From positions 1 through 23,173 of the forward strand of contig JBDIBA010000028.1 in assembly GCA_039812705.1 (NCBI GenBank): a stretch of 23,173 nt of DNA, written 5' to 3'. The translations under genes were made by a program, and so were the position numbers. Below, piece by piece: positions 1 through 7,932 of the stretch; the first letter of the stretch is position 1; each line of letters starts with the position of its first letter. The notes beneath the pieces are model-generated. The model had not been told where the DNA came from. It made no database searches and saw only the letters and a program-made list of their open reading frames with translations. This DNA comes from JBDIBA01 sp039812705. Lineage in GTDB: Bacteria > Actinomycetota > Acidimicrobiia > Acidimicrobiales > JBBSGY01.

Positions 1-647
1 CCGAAAACAACCAGGACCGTTGCCGAAACCAGGTCAATGATTCGTCCGTGTTTGGCAAACCATCGCCAACTTGAGCGCATTGGACCAAACGCCACAGCAG
101 TCAGAACAAACGGAACGCCCAGTCCAAGGCTGTAGAGCCCGAGTAGACCGACTCCGCTGCTCAACGTGTCGCTGGTTGCAGCCAAGGCCAGGACGCTCGC
201 GAGGATTGGCCCAATGCAAGGTGTCCAGCCAAACGCAAAGGCCATTCCCATGACGGGTGCAGCGAATGGTCCCAGGGCCGCTGGCGACACATGGAACCGC
301 CGTTCCGCTGACAACGCCGGTGCTTTCAGCAATCCAGACACGGCAATGCCCATGAGGATTACGAGTACGCCTGCCACCCGGGTCAGCCAGATGCGGTGCT
401 CCGTCAACAGCGAGCCCAAGCGGCTGGCCGCTGCGCCAAGAGACACAAAAACAATCGCAAAGCCCGCAACGAACAGCACGGCGTTGAAAACGACGGCTGC
501 TCGCTTGGGTGCATTCGCCGATTCGATCTCGCCGAGACTCATTCCCGACATCAACGCCAGATAACCCGGCACCATCGGCAACACGCAGGGCGACAGAAAT
601 GAAAGAGCCCCGGCCGCTAAAGCGGCAACCGGGGCTGGACCTTCCAT
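1..647 (-). CDS. ccdA: CcdA-family cytochrome c biogenesis / thiol-disulfide membrane protein (partial, C-terminus outside window)
   Basis: Reading the minus strand from ATG at 647 gives 215 residues that run off the left edge. The protein is a polytopic membrane protein of the CcdA/DsbD-beta family, which passes reducing equivalents from cytoplasmic thioredoxin across the membrane for cytochrome c maturation or other exported thiols. The two redox cysteines expected of the family are visible: Cys21 in an LSPCVLP motif in the first membrane helix, and Cys144 in GWTPCIGP in a later helix. An in-frame stop at 669-671 leaves 647 as the only sensible start that keeps the first helix, although no good Shine-Dalgarno precedes it. 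The family is usually somewhat longer than this, so only a short C-terminal piece is missing. It lies 41 bp downstream of gmd on the same strand. A GC-rich hairpin covers its first codons (see 606-636). No thioredoxin-like partner or ResB/ResC gene is in view. Confidence 0.9.
   Translation of the reverse strand, partial: MEGPAPVAALAAGALSFLSPCVLPMVPGYLALMSGMSLGEIESANAPKRAAVVFNAVLFVAGFAIVFVSLGAAASRLGSLLTEHRIWLTRVAGVLVILMGIAVSGLLKAPALSAERRFHVSPAALGPFAAPVMGMAFAFGWTPCIGPILASVLALAATSDTLSSGVGLLGLYSLGLGVPFVLTAVAFGPMRSSWRWFAKHGRIIDLVSATVLVVF
606..636 (-). terminator. Terminator-like hairpin inside the 5' end of ccdA
   Basis: On the minus strand, AGCCCCGG (629-636) pairs with CCGGGGCT (606-613), and an inner CCGC/GCGG stem is closed by a TTTA loop. 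The paired region is about 12 bp with a 3-nt bulge and is followed by a moderately T-rich stretch (CTCTTTCATTT). It resembles a weak Rho-independent terminator lying just after gmd, but it falls within roughly codons 4-14 of ccdA, so it could attenuate read-through or simply be coding sequence. Confidence 0.4.
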
Positions 648-688
648 TAACTCGTTGTTGTTGATTCGTTATGAAAACGAGTCAACCG

Positions 689-1663
689 CTAGTCGCGGAG
701 TTGGCGTTCGACGTGCTTCATGTCTGAGTCAACCATCATGGTGACCAAGTCTTGGAACGGCGTTGCAGGCTTCCAACCAAGTTGTGCCTTTGCCTTGCCT
801 GGGTCTCCAATCAAGAGGTCGACTTCGGCGGGACGGAAGAACTTCTCGTCGACGACAACGTGGTCTTCGTAGTTCAGACCAACGTGACCGAAAGCAACTT
901 CACAGAACTCGCGAACCGGGTGGGTCTCGCCGGTTGCAATGACGTAGTCGTCTGGCTGGTCTTGCTGCAGCATCAGCCACATGGCTTCGACGTAGTCGCC
1001 CGCAAAGCCCCAGTCGCGCTGTGCGTCGAGGTTTCCAAGGCGCAATTCCTTGTCGATTCCGTGCTTGATGCGAGCAACCGAGTTGGTGATCTTGCGCGTT
1101 ACGAACTCAAGACCACGGCGAGGGCTCTCGTGGTTGAACAAGATGCCCGAGCTGGCGTGCAGGTCGTAGCTCTCGCGGTAGTTGACCGTGATCCAGTGGC
1201 CGTAAAGCTTTGCAACGCCGTACGGGCTGCGCGGGTAGAACGGAGTGTCTTCGGCCTGCGGAACCGCCTGGACCTTGCCAAACATCTCGCTGGTGCTTGC
1301 CTGGTAGAAGCGAATTGAAGGGTCAACGTTGCGAATGGCGTTGAGCAGACGAGTAACGCCCAGGCCGCTTGCTTCTCCGGTCAGAACGGGCTGGCCGAAC
1401 GATGTCTGCACGAAGGACTGCGCAGCCAGGTTGTAAACCTCTTGTGGGCGGAAGTTCTGCAAAACGGACTGCATGGAGGCTTCGTCAAGAAGGTCGCCCT
1501 GTTCGAGAATGACCTTGTCTTGGATGTCGGCAATGCGTTCAAAGTTGAGAGTGGAGCTGCGGCGCACCATTCCAAGGACCTCGTAGCCCTTGCTGAGTAG
1601 GAGTTCGGCCAGATAGGAGCCGTCTTGTCCAGTGATTCCAGTGATGAGTGCACGACGAGTCAT
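689..1663 (-). CDS. gmd: GDP-mannose 4,6-dehydratase
   Basis: The 324-residue protein belongs to the extended short-chain dehydrogenase family. It converts GDP-D-mannose to GDP-4-keto-6-deoxy-D-mannose, the precursor of GDP-L-fucose, GDP-rhamnose and related sugars used in surface glycans. Visible motifs are the N-terminal NAD(P)-binding GITGQDG (residues 9-15), the catalytic TSE (124-126), the YxxxK pair Tyr148/Lys152 in SPYGVAKLYGHW, and the Gmd-typical NHESPRRG (177-184). The length is normal for bacterial Gmd. The open frame extends 13 codons further up to 1702, but MTRRALITG at 1663 is the natural start because the Rossmann strand begins there; no clear Shine-Dalgarno is seen. It follows the membrane protein at 1721-3109 by 57 bp on the same strand. 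No GDP-fucose synthase (fcl) or glycosyltransferase lies in the window, so the final sugar cannot be named. Confidence 0.95.
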   Translation of the reverse strand: MTRRALITGITGQDGSYLAELLLSKGYEVLGMVRRSSTLNFERIADIQDKVILEQGDLLDEASMQSVLQNFRPQEVYNLAAQSFVQTSFGQPVLTGEASGLGVTRLLNAIRNVDPSIRFYQASTSEMFGKVQAVPQAEDTPFYPRSPYGVAKLYGHWITVNYRESYDLHASSGILFNHESPRRGLEFVTRKITNSVARIKHGIDKELRLGNLDAQRDWGFAGDYVEAMWLMLQQDQPDDYVIATGETHPVREFCEVAFGHVGLNYEDHVVVDEKFFRPAEVDLLIGDPGKAKAQLGWKPATPFQDLVTMMVDSDMKHVERQLRD

Positions 1664-1720
1664 GCCGATAGGTTTAGCGCAGGACTGACCTGGACGCGTC
1701 ACTTGACTCGGATTTTTTGG

Positions 1721-3109
1721 TCACGTTGGCGCGCTCCAAGAACCGCCATCGTCACGCTTGTCGGTTGCTTCACCGCCGTCGGTGGTTGGACGACCCGACT
1801 GCGGGTCCGGATCTGCGGCAGGAGTCTGCTGTGTGTCCGCGCGTCGTGCGGGTTCCGCTGTTTCGCTGGGCGCTGCCGGTTTGGACTGCTCTCCTTCAAG
1901 CCAAGACGGCATGGCGTTGGTCTTGGTGTCTGCTGACCTCGTGTCTGCCTGTGTGGTGTCTGCCGGTACCTGTGCTGATGGGGTCGACGGAGCTTGTGGC
2001 TGTGTTGGCGTCTGGGTCGTTGGGCGCTCCTGGGCAACCTGCTCCCCTGGGCTCATGCCAGGCACCGTTGCAACCTTTGGCACGGGAGGCTTGCCAAACG
2101 CCAGCAACAAACAGAGACCAAAAATGCCCAAGACAAGAAACAACGGCGGCAACGCGCAAGCGGCCAATAGCGCGGCCAAGGGTTCGTCACACAAGACGGC
2201 TGCTCGGTGGCCTGCCCCAGTCCCACCGATGATCGCGACGCTGACAATCCAAAGGATTCCGCCAAGCGATGCCAACAACAAAATCCATGTGATTGCCCAG
2301 CCATTGATGGTGCGCAAAACGCCGAATCTGCGAAGCACCCACAAGAGCAACGCACCACAAAGGAATGTGCCCAACCCAACAAGGCTCATCAGCAGGGTGA
2401 GTTTGGAAAGCGCGGACCGCTCGCCCTTCTCAACCGCGACCATGACCTCTTTGTCCGTGCCGGTCATTGTGCGATCTGCGACGAATGCCCAATTTGCGCA
2501 CTTTTCGTCATCAACCGTTGGCTTGGTTGACGATTGATCGAAGTTCGCACCGGCAATCATCGGGCAATAACGCAGCGAAACACGCTCAAACCGATCTAGA
2601 CGAGCAAGTCGCGAAAGCCGGGGCGTCTCAATAACAACTTTGCGCTCATCGCCCTTGACCGTTCCAAAGTTGACGTCTGACTGAAAGTAGATGTCGGCAG
2701 ACTCGTTGAACTCGCTATCTGGAGACCGGTCATCGGACCAACTCTCGTCTGCAAACGGATTGTCCTCTTCCAACATCACAGAAATGTCTTCGGGGTTCTT
2801 CAGGCCAAGCGCGTCTGCGATCGCGGTTGCGGTCGTCCGGCGAACGCCTGCCGACCCGGACGGTCCCCACACACGGACTTCCGCACCGGTGGCGGAGTTC
2901 CTCACCTCCACCTCAAAGACCCTGGACCTTCCAATTGGCGAATCTAAGGAAAAGGGATCATCGGGGTTTGGCGGCGACAACTCCCCCGGATAGGACTGCG
3001 CAGAGGCGGCACTCGGACCAAGCAGTGACGGACCCAGCAGGGATAATCCGACCAGGGCGGCCATCGCTAGAGTCGAAACGAAGGCAATTGCGCGAGGAGT
3101 CGTTCTCAT
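1721..3109 (-). CDS. Unrecognised exported/membrane protein: signal peptide, extracytoplasmic domain, three TM helices, disordered tail
   Basis: The 462-residue protein was not assigned to any family. A signal peptide ends near residue 38 (PSAASAQS). It is followed by an extracytoplasmic domain of about 195 residues with two cysteines (182 and 204) that could form a disulfide, three hydrophobic segments (about 237-261, 271-296 and 310-339), and a Pro/Thr/Ala/Gln-rich, probably disordered tail of about 120 residues. With a cleaved signal peptide and three helices the tail should be cytoplasmic. An LGL.NPEDISVMLEEDNPF stretch follows the N-terminal beta-rich part. The ATG at 3109 has no evident Shine-Dalgarno. 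The gene is divergent from the single-pass protein at 3198 and sits directly upstream of gmd, which hints at envelope work. Function is unknown. Confidence 0.75.
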   Translation of the reverse strand: MRTTPRAIAFVSTLAMAALVGLSLLGPSLLGPSAASAQSYPGELSPPNPDDPFSLDSPIGRSRVFEVEVRNSATGAEVRVWGPSGSAGVRRTTATAIADALGLKNPEDISVMLEEDNPFADESWSDDRSPDSEFNESADIYFQSDVNFGTVKGDERKVVIETPRLSRLARLDRFERVSLRYCPMIAGANFDQSSTKPTVDDEKCANWAFVADRTMTGTDKEVMVAVEKGERSALSKLTLLMSLVGLGTFLCGALLLWVLRRFGVLRTINGWAITWILLLASLGGILWIVSVAIIGGTGAGHRAAVLCDEPLAALLAACALPPLFLVLGIFGLCLLLAFGKPPVPKVATVPGMSPGEQVAQERPTTQTPTQPQAPSTPSAQVPADTTQADTRSADTKTNAMPSWLEGEQSKPAAPSETAEPARRADTQQTPAADPDPQSGRPTTDGGEATDKRDDGGSWSAPT

Positions 3110-3197
3110 TAACGGGAAACGGTATCCGCTGAGCCCTCAATTCGCATTGAACACTAGGTTTCCGATATCACGGAAATCAGTGCCTTCAGGAGATTTT

Positions 3198-3668
3198 GTG
3201 TCCAGTCCCGTCATGCCAGCGGCAACAACACCCAAAACAAGCATCTGGTGGGTTCAGCGAGGACTCAGAGAAAGCGGGCGCCTGCTCCTGTCCGCAGCCA
3301 TCCTCACCGTTGTCTGCGTCGCCCTATTGGCCATTTTCAGCCCGCCGACTCAGCCTGAACCGCAGCAACGCGTTGTCGAGCCCGCAGCCCAAAGCTCCCC
3401 GGCGCCCACCATCAACGAGGTTTCATCGGTGGCCACCCCCCAAATCGCCCCAGCGGCTCCCACGACCACTGCAAAACCCGCGGTCAAGAAGGCTCCCGCC
3501 ACTACAGCTGCTCCCCGTGTGACCGTCCCGCCGGTCCAGGCAACTCAGCCACCGGCCACTCCGCGAACCACTGACACGACAAGCATCATTGTCGACCTCC
3601 CCAACCCGGAAAGCCTTGACGCCAGCGCCACCAAGCCTGGAAACCGCCGCAACGGCGCCAATTCCTAG
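3198..3668 (+). CDS. Small single-pass membrane protein with Pro/Ala/Thr-rich exported region
   Basis: The 156-residue protein matches no family I recognise. A short basic cytoplasmic head (to about residue 30) leads to one hydrophobic helix (about 31-48, RLLLSAAILTVVCVALLAIF), then a low-complexity Pro/Ala/Thr/Val region that should lie outside the membrane. I chose GTG at 3198 because AGGAGA (3188-3193) stands 4-5 nt before it; the frame stays open back to a TTG at 3147 without a comparable ribosome site, and an in-frame ATG lies at 3213. The C-terminal half has the composition of actinobacterial cell-wall-spanning linkers. It is divergent from the 1721-3109 membrane protein and followed by the cold-shock gene. 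Confidence 0.6.
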   Translation: MSSPVMPAATTPKTSIWWVQRGLRESGRLLLSAAILTVVCVALLAIFSPPTQPEPQQRVVEPAAQSSPAPTINEVSSVATPQIAPAAPTTTAKPAVKKAPATTAAPRVTVPPVQATQPPATPRTTDTTSIIVDLPNPESLDASATKPGNRRNGANS

Positions 3669-3857
3669 GCTTTCCCCGCTTTCTGCTGAAGCATTCAGCA
3701 AACTTGCGCGCCATCCCTAGATGGCGATTAGTTGAACTTTTGCCCTGTATCCCACTATTCGTGGCAGGGGCTGACTACGTTGCCACCTTGGGAAAAGACC
3801 CCGGGCTCTTCGGCGTCCGGCTCCCTCAATAAAGCACTAGTCAAGGGGGATCGCCCA
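3669..3857 (+). promoter_or_regulatory. Leader/intergenic region before the cold-shock gene with several small hairpins
   Basis: This 189-bp gap holds three short inverted repeats: TGCTGAA/TTCAGCA (3684-3690 and 3694-3700, 3-nt loop), CGCCATC/GATGGCG (3709-3715 and 3720-3726, loop CCTA) and GTGGCA/TGCCAC (3761-3766 and 3781-3786). The first two may end the upstream transcript, although no proper T-tract follows. The third lies in the likely cold-shock leader. A strong Shine-Dalgarno AAGGGGGA (3843-3850) precedes the GTG start by 7 nt. No convincing sigma-70 promoter could be picked out. Confidence 0.4.
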
Positions 3858-4115
3858 GTGGCGACCGGTACCGTCAAGTGGTTCAACGCAGAGAAGGGTT
3901 TCGGCTTCATTCAGCAAGCCGATGGCGCCGACGTTTTCGTGCACTACAGCGCAATCGAAATGGAGGGCTACCGCTCTCTTGAAGAAGGCCAAGAGGTTGA
4001 GTTCGAAGTCACCGATGGGCCCAAGGGTCTGTTGGCTTCCGATGTGCGTCTGGCAGGCGCACCAGCGCAGTCCTCTACCCAAGCGCAACCACAGCAACAA
4101 ACAGTCGACAACTAA
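3858..4115 (+). CDS. cspA: Cold-shock domain protein (CspA family)
   Basis: The 85-residue protein is a single cold-shock domain, a small beta-barrel that binds single-stranded RNA and DNA and acts as an RNA chaperone in the cytoplasm. It begins MATGTVKWFNAEKG and carries RNP1 (KGFGFI, 13-18) and RNP2 (VFVHY, 26-30). After the domain (about 67 residues) comes a short Gln/Ala/Ser-rich tail (APAQSSTQAQPQQQ), an addition not found in the smallest Csp proteins. The start is GTG at 3858, supported by AAGGGGGA seven bases upstream; the frame continues open to 3732 but those residues do not belong to the fold. A strong two-way terminator follows. Whether this paralog is cold-induced cannot be told from sequence. 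Confidence 0.95.
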   Translation: MATGTVKWFNAEKGFGFIQQADGADVFVHYSAIEMEGYRSLEEGQEVEFEVTDGPKGLLASDVRLAGAPAQSSTQAQPQQQTVDN

Positions 4116-4124
4116 TTAGTTACA

Positions 4125-4164
4125 AAAACGGGCGAGTCGCCGTGCGACTCGCCCGTTTTGTTTT
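4125..4164. terminator. Bidirectional Rho-independent terminator between cspA and the ABC operon
   Basis: A perfect 16-bp inverted repeat (4125-4140 with 4144-4159) has a 3-nt CGT loop. The arms begin and end in A/T runs (AAAACGGG... and ...CCCGTTTT, then GTTTT), so the stem-loop carries a U-tract in either direction. It separates the plus-strand cold-shock gene from the convergent end of the minus-strand exporter operon. Confidence 0.93.
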
Positions 4165-4165
4165 C

Positions 4166-5947
4166 TTATCGATACGCGCGGGCCTGCAAGTTGTAAAGCT
4201 CGGCGTACAGTCCGTCTTGCGCCATTAACTGGCCATGACTTCCCTTTTCGACCACCTCGCCGCCGCTGATCACAACAATCAGGTCGGCCATGCGCACGGT
4301 TGAAAATCTGTGAGACACAACAACGGTGATCATTCCGCGTTGTCGCTGCTCTGATGCGGCATCACTGAAGCGTTCGAACAACGCGTGTTCGGTTTCTGCG
4401 TCGAGAGCACTAGTCGGCTCGTCCAAAATCAGAGCAACGGGATCGCGCATCATCGCGCGGGCTAATGCCAGCTTTTGCCATTGACCGCCGGACAGATCTG
4501 CCCCACCGGCCCAAGTCGCGCCAAGTTGCGTGTCGAGCTGCTCAGGCAATTGATCAACAACGCTGCGAGCGCCACCACGTTCAGTTGCATCAATGATGCG
4601 CAATTCGTCGGCCAACCTTGTGCGGTCACCAAGGCCAACAGTCATGCCGGCCGTCGTTTCAAACCGAACGTGGTCTTGGTACGCCGCCGACAGGTGTTCG
4701 CGCCAGTCTTCGACGTCACCCGGCTCTAACACGTTGCCATCGACGCGGATTGCACCCGAGGTCGGTTGGTACATGCCGGTCAACAGCTTGACGATCGTCG
4801 ACTTGCCAGCACCGTTGTCTCCAATGATTGCAACCGTCGAACCCGCTGGCATGTCGAATGACACGTTCTTAAGGATGACGCGCTCAGCATTACCGGGGTA
4901 AGCAAACGTCACGTTGTCGAACGAAATCTTGTCCCTGACAACCGGGGCAACTTCACGAGGGTCGTAGACCTTGTGCGATTGCGCGTATTGCTTCAACCAC
5001 TCCAGCCTGTCAAGTGCCGTGAGAGTCCAGTTGAACCAACCGACTTGGTGAGTCACCATCGCGGCCTGCGCCATCAACCCACCGCAAAGCGTTACAGCAG
5101 TAATGAGCGCACCGATAGGCGCACCACCGTTGACAACACGCTGGCCCACCATGCCGATTGCAACAATGAACGCAATGGCGAAAATGACGTTGCCCGCGCT
5201 GATTCGCCACGCGCCCCAAAGCCTGTCGCCGAATTCCTGCTCGTATGACTTGCGTGAGGATTCGCTGTGGCGCGCAAGCAGTTCATCGCTCAGTCCGAAA
5301 ACACGCACTTCCTTTGCCGAACTGGGCTCTGTCACGAGACTGACGACGTTGTCCGAGCGTCGCCACTCCACCTGCAGGCGTTCCATGTTTGCAACGCGGC
5401 GGCGCTCTGCCTTTCCGCTCGCCCAGATTTGCGGTATGGCGAAGAGCACAAGGGCAAACAAGCGCCAGTCTGTTGTCGCCAGCACAGAAATCGTTGCGAC
5501 TAACTGAACAAGCATCGACACGATCAAAAAGACAACCGTGATTGCCATCGACAACATGAAGCGCTCGCGCCTGGACTGTTCAATCTTGTCCAAGTACTCG
5601 GGCCGCTCGTGGTGATCAACGGACGGTACGGACATCACCATGTCCAAGATGTCGCGATCCAACTGGTGCGCGGTTTCTTCTTGAACGCGTTGTCCAAAAC
5701 GCCACGCAAGCTCAGAAATAATCATTGACGCCGAGGCAAAGAATGCAATGCCTGCGGCAATGGTCATCATTTCGCTAGTGGTCGCGCCGTGTGAAAGGCC
5801 ATTGACCGCTTTACCCAGCAGCCATGCGAAAACAGGCGCTCCCAATCCGTTGACGGCGAACAACGCCATGGTCATCCACGCACGCCATCCACTTGCCTTG
5901 AAGGCTTGATGAATAATCCCGAAGACTGGCTTGATCCGCTTAATCAT
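4166..5947 (-). CDS. ABC exporter half-transporter (TMD-NBD fusion), second of a pair
   Basis: The 593-residue protein has an N-terminal six-helix exporter domain (about 20-310) fused to a nucleotide-binding domain. Walker A is GDNGAGKST (376-384), the signature is LSGGQ (485-489), Walker B is ALILDEP (504-510) and the H-loop His is 546, so the ATPase motifs look intact. The membrane domain carries the intracellular coupling stretch AKEVRVFGL, shared almost exactly with its partner. Its ATG overlaps the end of the partner by 8 nt (ATGATTAA), and GGAG sits 7 nt upstream inside that gene, which indicates translational coupling and a heterodimer. Such transporters export lipids, drugs or peptides; the substrate is unknown. 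The SGGQWQ variant of the signature is common in exporters beside peptide natural-product loci (family knowledge, not proof). It is the last gene of the five-gene run and ends at a strong terminator. Confidence 0.93.
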   Translation of the reverse strand: MIKRIKPVFGIIHQAFKASGWRAWMTMALFAVNGLGAPVFAWLLGKAVNGLSHGATTSEMMTIAAGIAFFASASMIISELAWRFGQRVQEETAHQLDRDILDMVMSVPSVDHHERPEYLDKIEQSRRERFMLSMAITVVFLIVSMLVQLVATISVLATTDWRLFALVLFAIPQIWASGKAERRRVANMERLQVEWRRSDNVVSLVTEPSSAKEVRVFGLSDELLARHSESSRKSYEQEFGDRLWGAWRISAGNVIFAIAFIVAIGMVGQRVVNGGAPIGALITAVTLCGGLMAQAAMVTHQVGWFNWTLTALDRLEWLKQYAQSHKVYDPREVAPVVRDKISFDNVTFAYPGNAERVILKNVSFDMPAGSTVAIIGDNGAGKSTIVKLLTGMYQPTSGAIRVDGNVLEPGDVEDWREHLSAAYQDHVRFETTAGMTVGLGDRTRLADELRIIDATERGGARSVVDQLPEQLDTQLGATWAGGADLSGGQWQKLALARAMMRDPVALILDEPTSALDAETEHALFERFSDAASEQRQRGMITVVVSHRFSTVRMADLIVVISGGEVVEKGSHGQLMAQDGLYAELYNLQARAYR

Positions 5948-7895
5948 TGTGGGCTCCTTCGATTTCGCTGTCCTCGCGAAGTTCGGAGTTCAAGTCCAGC
6001 TCTGCGTCGTCGTTGTAACGCTCTGCCTGCAAAGAAAATGCGTGCGCGTATCGACCTTGTGGGATTGCAGTCAGCTGGTCGTGGGTTCCCTCTTCAACAA
6101 CCTCTCCGTTTTCGATCACAACAATGCGATCGGCGCGACGAACCGTTGAAAAGCGGTGCGATATGAGAACCGAAGTAGCACCCTTTGTAACTTCCAAGAA
6201 CCGGTCAAACAACAGAACTTCTGAACGAGCGTCAAGATTTGCCGTCGGTTCGTCAAGGACCAAGATCCCCGCCCCGCCTTCGACTGCATAAAGCGCACGA
6301 GCCAAGGCAAGACGCTGCCACTGCCCTCCCGACACATCTACGCCGCCTTCAAAGCGCCGACTGAGTGGCGTTTCCCACTTGCCGGGAAGCTTCTCGACAA
6401 AGTCACGCGCACCAACGAGTTCGGTAACACGCTCAAGAACAGCGTTGTCGTTTCCATGTTCGCTTTGTAACTGCTTGGACAAGCCAAGGTTTCCAAACCG
6501 AACGTTGTCGGCTGCGGAATACTCAAAGTGCACAAAGTCTTGGAAGATGGCAGCGACGCGACGCTGCCAACGCACGGGGTCAATCGTCCTCAGGTCGCGA
6601 CCGTCAACCAGGATTCTCCCGGAATCAGGGTCGTAGAACCGCGCGAGCAGCTTGATGAGCGTTGTCTTTCCCGCACCGTTGTTTCCAACAATGCCAAGCG
6701 ACTTTCCGGCTTCAATACGCAAGTTGAGGTTCTTGTAGATGGCCTTGTCAGTGCCGGGGTACTTGAACGAGACGTTCTCGAACACGACCTCTTTGACGGG
6801 CATGTTCTGCGGCGAGTCGTCGCCAGACATGGAAAAGTCACTGCCGCGCTGCGCCTGACGTTCAAGTTCCAAGATGGCCGGAAACGCAGCCGAGCCGAGC
6901 GAAACCGCAAGCGTTGCGTCTGAGGTCATTCCGATGAAGCCAAGGCTAAGCAGTCCTTGAGCAGCGGCCGTCAGTTGACCAATACCAACATCGCCTTTAC
7001 GCGCCGCATCGATCAGTAGATAGAAGCTGAAGGCATTGACCGCCACTACAACAATCACCATCAAGGCAATGCGTACGGTTGAAACACCCCGGGCTCGCCA
7101 AACATCTCTCATTACAGAGGTCCACGCCTCACTGAACTGATCGAGCAGCCAGTTGCGCAAACCAAAAACGCGGATTTCCTTGGCCGCAGCACCATCCATT
7201 GCAAGGTTGCGGAAATAGTCACTTCTGCGAATGCCAGCCCGTCCCGCTGCATAACCAAGCGCCTGCCCGCGTCGCAGCTGAACACCGGCGACAATCCAAA
7301 CAATCACTAACGCGATTGCCACAAACCAGTTGAACTGCAAGCCCACAACCACGGCTGCCGCAAAACCCGTCACGCGTTGGGTGATCAGACCAAAGAACCC
7401 AACAGCGAACGAACCAGGGTCTGGCCAGTCACGCATGGTCGCCAATCGAAGCGCATCCATGTATTCGGCATCTTCCAGATGACGAAGACCCGGGATGGCA
7501 ACCGTGGCACGCATTGCGCGTTCGCGACGGTGAGCGTTAACGCGAGCACGAAAACCTTCGGTGTAAGCCTGAATGAAAGGACCGGGAACGTTCTGGGCCA
7601 CATACGCAACGCCCATAATGCACAACATTGTCAGGAAGTGCTTGCCTTCGGGCGTGTGCATTCCACCGGACTGCACCGCCGCAGGAACACTGGCAACCAC
7701 AGAAGCAACTGCCAACATGAATAGTGACGGCAATACGCCAACAATGGTCGAAGCAATTGCCAAGCCCCAAAAGTTGCCCTTATGGACGGCGCGCAAGACT
7801 TCAATGGCATCGCGCACGGACGGGCGAATGCGCAGCGGCTGAATCTTTTCGCGCTCGAGAAGTTCCTCAATTGAATCGACTTCGGCAGTTTGCAC
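5940..7895 (-). CDS. ABC exporter half-transporter (TMD-NBD fusion), first of a pair
   Basis: The 651-residue protein has a cytoplasmic N-terminal extension of about 40 residues, then an exporter membrane domain (about 41-340) and a nucleotide-binding domain with Walker A GNNGAGKTT (404-412), signature VSGGQ (521-525), Walker B ILVLDEP (544-550) and H-loop His580 in SHRFSTVR. All catalytic motifs look intact, unlike heterodimers with one degenerate site. It shares AKEIRVFGL and SGGQWQ with the downstream gene. An acidic tail (DDAELDLNSELREDSE) ends the protein. The start is GTG at 7895, with a perfect AGGAGG (7904-7909) 8 nt upstream. It follows the ankyrin gene by 37 bp and overlaps the next exporter gene by 8 bp. 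Substrate unknown; a heterodimer is inferred from the overlap. Confidence 0.93.
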   Translation of the reverse strand: MQTAEVDSIEELLEREKIQPLRIRPSVRDAIEVLRAVHKGNFWGLAIASTIVGVLPSLFMLAVASVVASVPAAVQSGGMHTPEGKHFLTMLCIMGVAYVAQNVPGPFIQAYTEGFRARVNAHRRERAMRATVAIPGLRHLEDAEYMDALRLATMRDWPDPGSFAVGFFGLITQRVTGFAAAVVVGLQFNWFVAIALVIVWIVAGVQLRRGQALGYAAGRAGIRRSDYFRNLAMDGAAAKEIRVFGLRNWLLDQFSEAWTSVMRDVWRARGVSTVRIALMVIVVVAVNAFSFYLLIDAARKGDVGIGQLTAAAQGLLSLGFIGMTSDATLAVSLGSAAFPAILELERQAQRGSDFSMSGDDSPQNMPVKEVVFENVSFKYPGTDKAIYKNLNLRIEAGKSLGIVGNNGAGKTTLIKLLARFYDPDSGRILVDGRDLRTIDPVRWQRRVAAIFQDFVHFEYSAADNVRFGNLGLSKQLQSEHGNDNAVLERVTELVGARDFVEKLPGKWETPLSRRFEGGVDVSGGQWQRLALARALYAVEGGAGILVLDEPTANLDARSEVLLFDRFLEVTKGATSVLISHRFSTVRRADRIVVIENGEVVEEGTHDQLTAIPQGRYAHAFSLQAERYNDDAELDLNSELREDSEIEGAHND

Positions 7896-7932
7896 AGACG
7901 TGGCCTCCTAGAGCGCCTCTCAAACTACGCGG

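Noticed and set aside
166..564. Plus-strand open frame of 132 codons at the left edge
   Set aside because: The minus strand here encodes CcdA with both redox cysteines in place; the plus frame is a shadow.
752..1318. Plus-strand open frame of 188 codons across gmd
   Set aside because: Antisense of a clearly assigned gmd with intact catalytic motifs.
3147..3197. Longer start (TTG 3147) for the single-pass protein
   Set aside because: No ribosome site precedes it, whereas GTG 3198 has AGGAGA at good spacing.
3732..3857. N-terminal extension of the cold-shock protein from TTG 3732
   Set aside because: The cold-shock domain starts at GTG 3858, directly after a strong Shine-Dalgarno; the extension has no fold and lies in the leader.
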